From NCBI GenBank assembly GCA_027068235.1, contig JAMOUE010000317.1:1-6896 (forward strand): 6,896 nucleotides of DNA, in the 5' to 3' direction. Positions 5,590 to 6,896 of the stretch are shown here, in pieces. The notes under the pieces are model-generated. The model worked only from the letters and a program-made list of their open reading frames with translations. It did not search any database and was not told the DNA's origin. Both the position numbers and the translations under genes were made by a program. The stretch's first letter is position 1. The number at the start of each line of letters is the position of its first letter. The DNA is from Deltaproteobacteria bacterium. GTDB lineage: Bacteria > Desulfobacterota > Dissulfuribacteria > Dissulfuribacterales > QOAL01.

Positions 5590-6183
5590 TTAATGGTCGG
5601 CGTTGTCGTCAACAGGAGAATCCTCTTTGATAGACTCTGCAGAATCTTCTTCAAGATCATTTGAGATATTATCCTCCTGTATTGCCCTGACTTCTTGAGC
5701 TGTTACTTTCAGTGTCTCATCCACATCTTCAGGCGGTAAAGCCATCTCATCGTCAAGAATCCTCAAAAAACTCTCAAATGAGGAGCGCATCTTATAGACG
5801 GTCTCTCTTTGAAGCATACGCAGGCGCCTTATTCTGTCTTCAAGCTCGATTGCCTCTTTATGAGCATCCTGAATAATCCTATCTGCATCAAGCCTGGCAC
5901 GCTCCTTGATGATCTGTGCCTCTTTTTCTGCACCACTTTTCATATCCTCAATTGCCTGGTGCGCTGCAGTCAGGGCCCGCCTAAATTCCGTCTCTTGCTG
6001 CTTCAATAGAACTATCTGTTTCTTGTAGGCCAATAACTTGTTTTTAAGATCATTGCGCTCCCTTATTACTGCAGCTAAATAATTTGCTACATCCTCTAGA
6101 AAGGCGCCAACCTCCTTTTTGTCATAACCTCTGAACTTGACGGGAAATTCCTTGTCCAGAATCTCGTTTGGAGTGATGGACAT
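5590..6183 (-). CDS. divIVA: DivIVA-domain protein
   Basis: This 197-residue coiled-coil protein has the DivIVA N-terminal membrane-binding/dimer segment: ITPNEILDKEFPVKFRGYDK (3-22), then KEVGAFLEDVANYL (23-36). A long heptad-rich coiled coil runs from about 37 to 145, broken near 74-90. The tail (about 150-197) is acidic and low-complexity (EEDSAESIKEDS, VDDNADH) and probably disordered. DivIVA proteins bind negatively curved membrane at poles and septa and recruit partners. In diderm Desulfobacterota the role is less well defined, and a scaffold in division or envelope growth is the best guess. The start at 6183 is set by GGGAGG (6192-6197) 8 bases upstream. It lies 13 bases downstream of yggT, whose stop codon overlaps that ribosome site, so the two are co-transcribed and probably coupled. 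Confidence 0.9.
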   Translation of the reverse strand: MSITPNEILDKEFPVKFRGYDKKEVGAFLEDVANYLAAVIRERNDLKNKLLAYKKQIVLLKQQETEFRRALTAAHQAIEDMKSGAEKEAQIIKERARLDADRIIQDAHKEAIELEDRIRRLRMLQRETVYKMRSSFESFLRILDDEMALPPEDVDETLKVTAQEVRAIQEDNISNDLEEDSAESIKEDSPVDDNADH

Positions 6184-6196
6184 AGTAGTTGCCTCC

Positions 6197-6496
6197 CTAG
6201 GAAAGTCTTAAGGCCAGTTCGTATAGACTCGGGACCAAGAAACTATCAAGAAATATAATGGCAAGGACAATCACCATAGGCGTAAGATCAATCCCGCCAA
6301 AATGAAGAGGAAGATATTGCCTCACCTTGTTCATCACCGGATCGGTCACGTTGTAAAGAAAACGCACAATTGGATTGTAAGGATCTGGATTAACCCAAGA
6401 AATAAGTGCTCGGATTATAAAAACCCACATATATAAATTCAAAAGTATGTGTATGATAGTTGCAATGGCTTTAATAAAATTACTCAATATGAACAT
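6197..6496 (-). CDS. yggT: YggT/YlmG family integral membrane protein
   Basis: This is a 99-residue membrane protein with two hydrophobic segments, about residues 6-34 and 71-92. The family signature lies between them: RALISWVNPDPYNPIVRFLY (29-48), then VTDPVMNKVRQYLP (50-63) and GGIDLTPM (67-74). Members are linked to cell division or nucleoid/thylakoid organisation (YlmG in Gram-positives, Ycf19 in plastids), but the molecular role is not settled. In the Gram-positive ylm cluster ylmG also precedes divIVA, and here yggT is directly upstream of divIVA, which supports a shared envelope/division role. The start at 6496 is fixed by AAGGAG (6503-6508) 6 bases upstream. First gene of the pair. 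Confidence 0.92.
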   Translation of the reverse strand: MFILSNFIKAIATIIHILLNLYMWVFIIRALISWVNPDPYNPIVRFLYNVTDPVMNKVRQYLPLHFGGIDLTPMVIVLAIIFLDSFLVPSLYELALRLS

Positions 6497-6602
6497 AATC
6501 TGCTCCTTTACCTATATGAAATCTTTAAAGGTTGCCTTTTTACTTTAAGGCCTTGCTACCTTCGACAATAACCCTTAAAAATATCAAACAACACCCTTCT
6601 AG
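6497..6602. promoter_or_regulatory. Gap upstream of yggT, likely holding the yggT-divIVA promoter
   Basis: This 106-base AT-rich gap separates the upstream minus-strand gene from yggT. It holds the yggT ribosome site and an AAAGG-TTG-CCTTT hairpin (6527-6539). No convincing -35/-10 pair or terminator for the upstream gene was found. Confidence 0.35.
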
Positions 6603-6896
6603 TTACTTTCCAAAAGGACAAATGGGATAATGGCACTTCTTGCACGAAAGGCACAGGCCGCCATGTCCCATTGCTGCAATTTCTTTTCTGCCGATTCGCT
6701 CGCCAGCCAGTATCCTTGGAAGAACAAGATCAAGGATAGTGGTCTTGAAATACATGCCGCAAGCCGGAATGCCTAATACAGGCACCTTATCAATATAGCT
6801 TACTAAAAACATTGCACCTGGCAACACTGGACTACCATAGGTTATATCTTGGGCACCAGCCATGGCGATTCCCTTTCTGGTAACATCATCGGGATC
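6603..6896 (-). CDS. Molybdopterin-binding-type protein, C-terminal part with four-Cys cluster; truncated by right window edge
   Basis: The frame is open to the right edge, so the N-terminus is missing. The visible 97 residues begin DPDDVTRKGIAMAGA and are read on from upstream of the ATG at 6863, which need not be the real start. Residues 24-62, with VLPGAMF (24-30), VPVLGIPACGMY (38-49) and ILDLVLPRILAG (54-65), match the end of a MoaB/MogA/MoeA-type molybdopterin-binding domain, whose signature is PG(x)n-PVxGLPG. The C-terminal tail GHGGLCLSCKKCHYPICPFGK (77-97) has cysteines at 82, 85, 88 and 93 (CX2CX2CX4C), suggesting an Fe-S or zinc site. Related anaerobe proteins annotated as molybdopterin-binding carry this kind of tail, as I recall the family. 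The role would be in molybdenum/tungsten cofactor handling, exact step unknown. It is upstream of yggT on the same strand, with a 106-base gap. Confidence 0.65.
   Translation of the reverse strand, partial: DPDDVTRKGIAMAGAQDITYGSPVLPGAMFLVSYIDKVPVLGIPACGMYFKTTILDLVLPRILAGERIGRKEIAAMGHGGLCLSCKKCHYPICPFGK

Noticed and set aside
6527..6541. Intrinsic terminator AAAGG-TTG-CCTTT followed by T bases
   Set aside because: The T-run is on the plus strand, where no gene ends. On the minus strand the hairpin is weak and not followed by T bases.

Overview
The window looks like chromosomal DNA of an anaerobic, moderate-GC bacterium, most likely a member of the Desulfobacterota (former Deltaproteobacteria). 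The basis is gene style only: a divergent biotin carboxylase paired with an AccA-type carboxyltransferase of the kind I associate with sulfate reducers, a YggT-DivIVA pair, a molybdopterin-binding-type protein with a C-terminal Cys cluster, and an apparent selenoprotein gene. No rRNA, tRNA, IS element or CRISPR array is visible.

Left arm (minus strand, 1-2668): a two-gene acetyl/acyl-CoA carboxylase operon. The biotin carboxylase (GTG start at 2668) is followed after 40 bases by a carboxyltransferase whose N-terminal 405 codons are in the window and which runs off the left edge. Together they would carboxylate biotin and transfer the carboxyl group to acetyl-CoA (malonyl-CoA synthesis). The biotin carrier protein is not in the window.

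Centre (2669-2900): a 232-base divergent control region with a 30-base imperfect palindrome, a spaced 10-base inverted repeat and a possible hairpin over the speD ribosome binding site.

Centre-right (plus strand, 2901-5566): a tightly packed four-gene operon, speD - speB - small selenoprotein - dusB, with junctions of +6 bases, an ATGA overlap, and 0 bases. SpeD and agmatinase belong to polyamine metabolism. DusB makes dihydrouridine in tRNA. The third gene is the main discovery. A 119-residue reading frame (4217-4576) is interrupted by one in-frame TGA at codon 49. That TGA is followed by a compact stem-loop with an apical GGAC loop, its two G bases 19 and 20 bases downstream, which is the geometry of a bacterial SECIS. 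The translated product looks like a TusA/SirA-type domain with selenocysteine at the catalytic cysteine position, behind a lipoprotein-type signal peptide. A conventional gene caller would split or miss it.

Right arm (minus strand, 5590-6896): divIVA and yggT form a small envelope/division operon. Upstream of it is the 3' part of a molybdopterin-binding-type protein ending in a four-cysteine cluster, which runs off the right edge.
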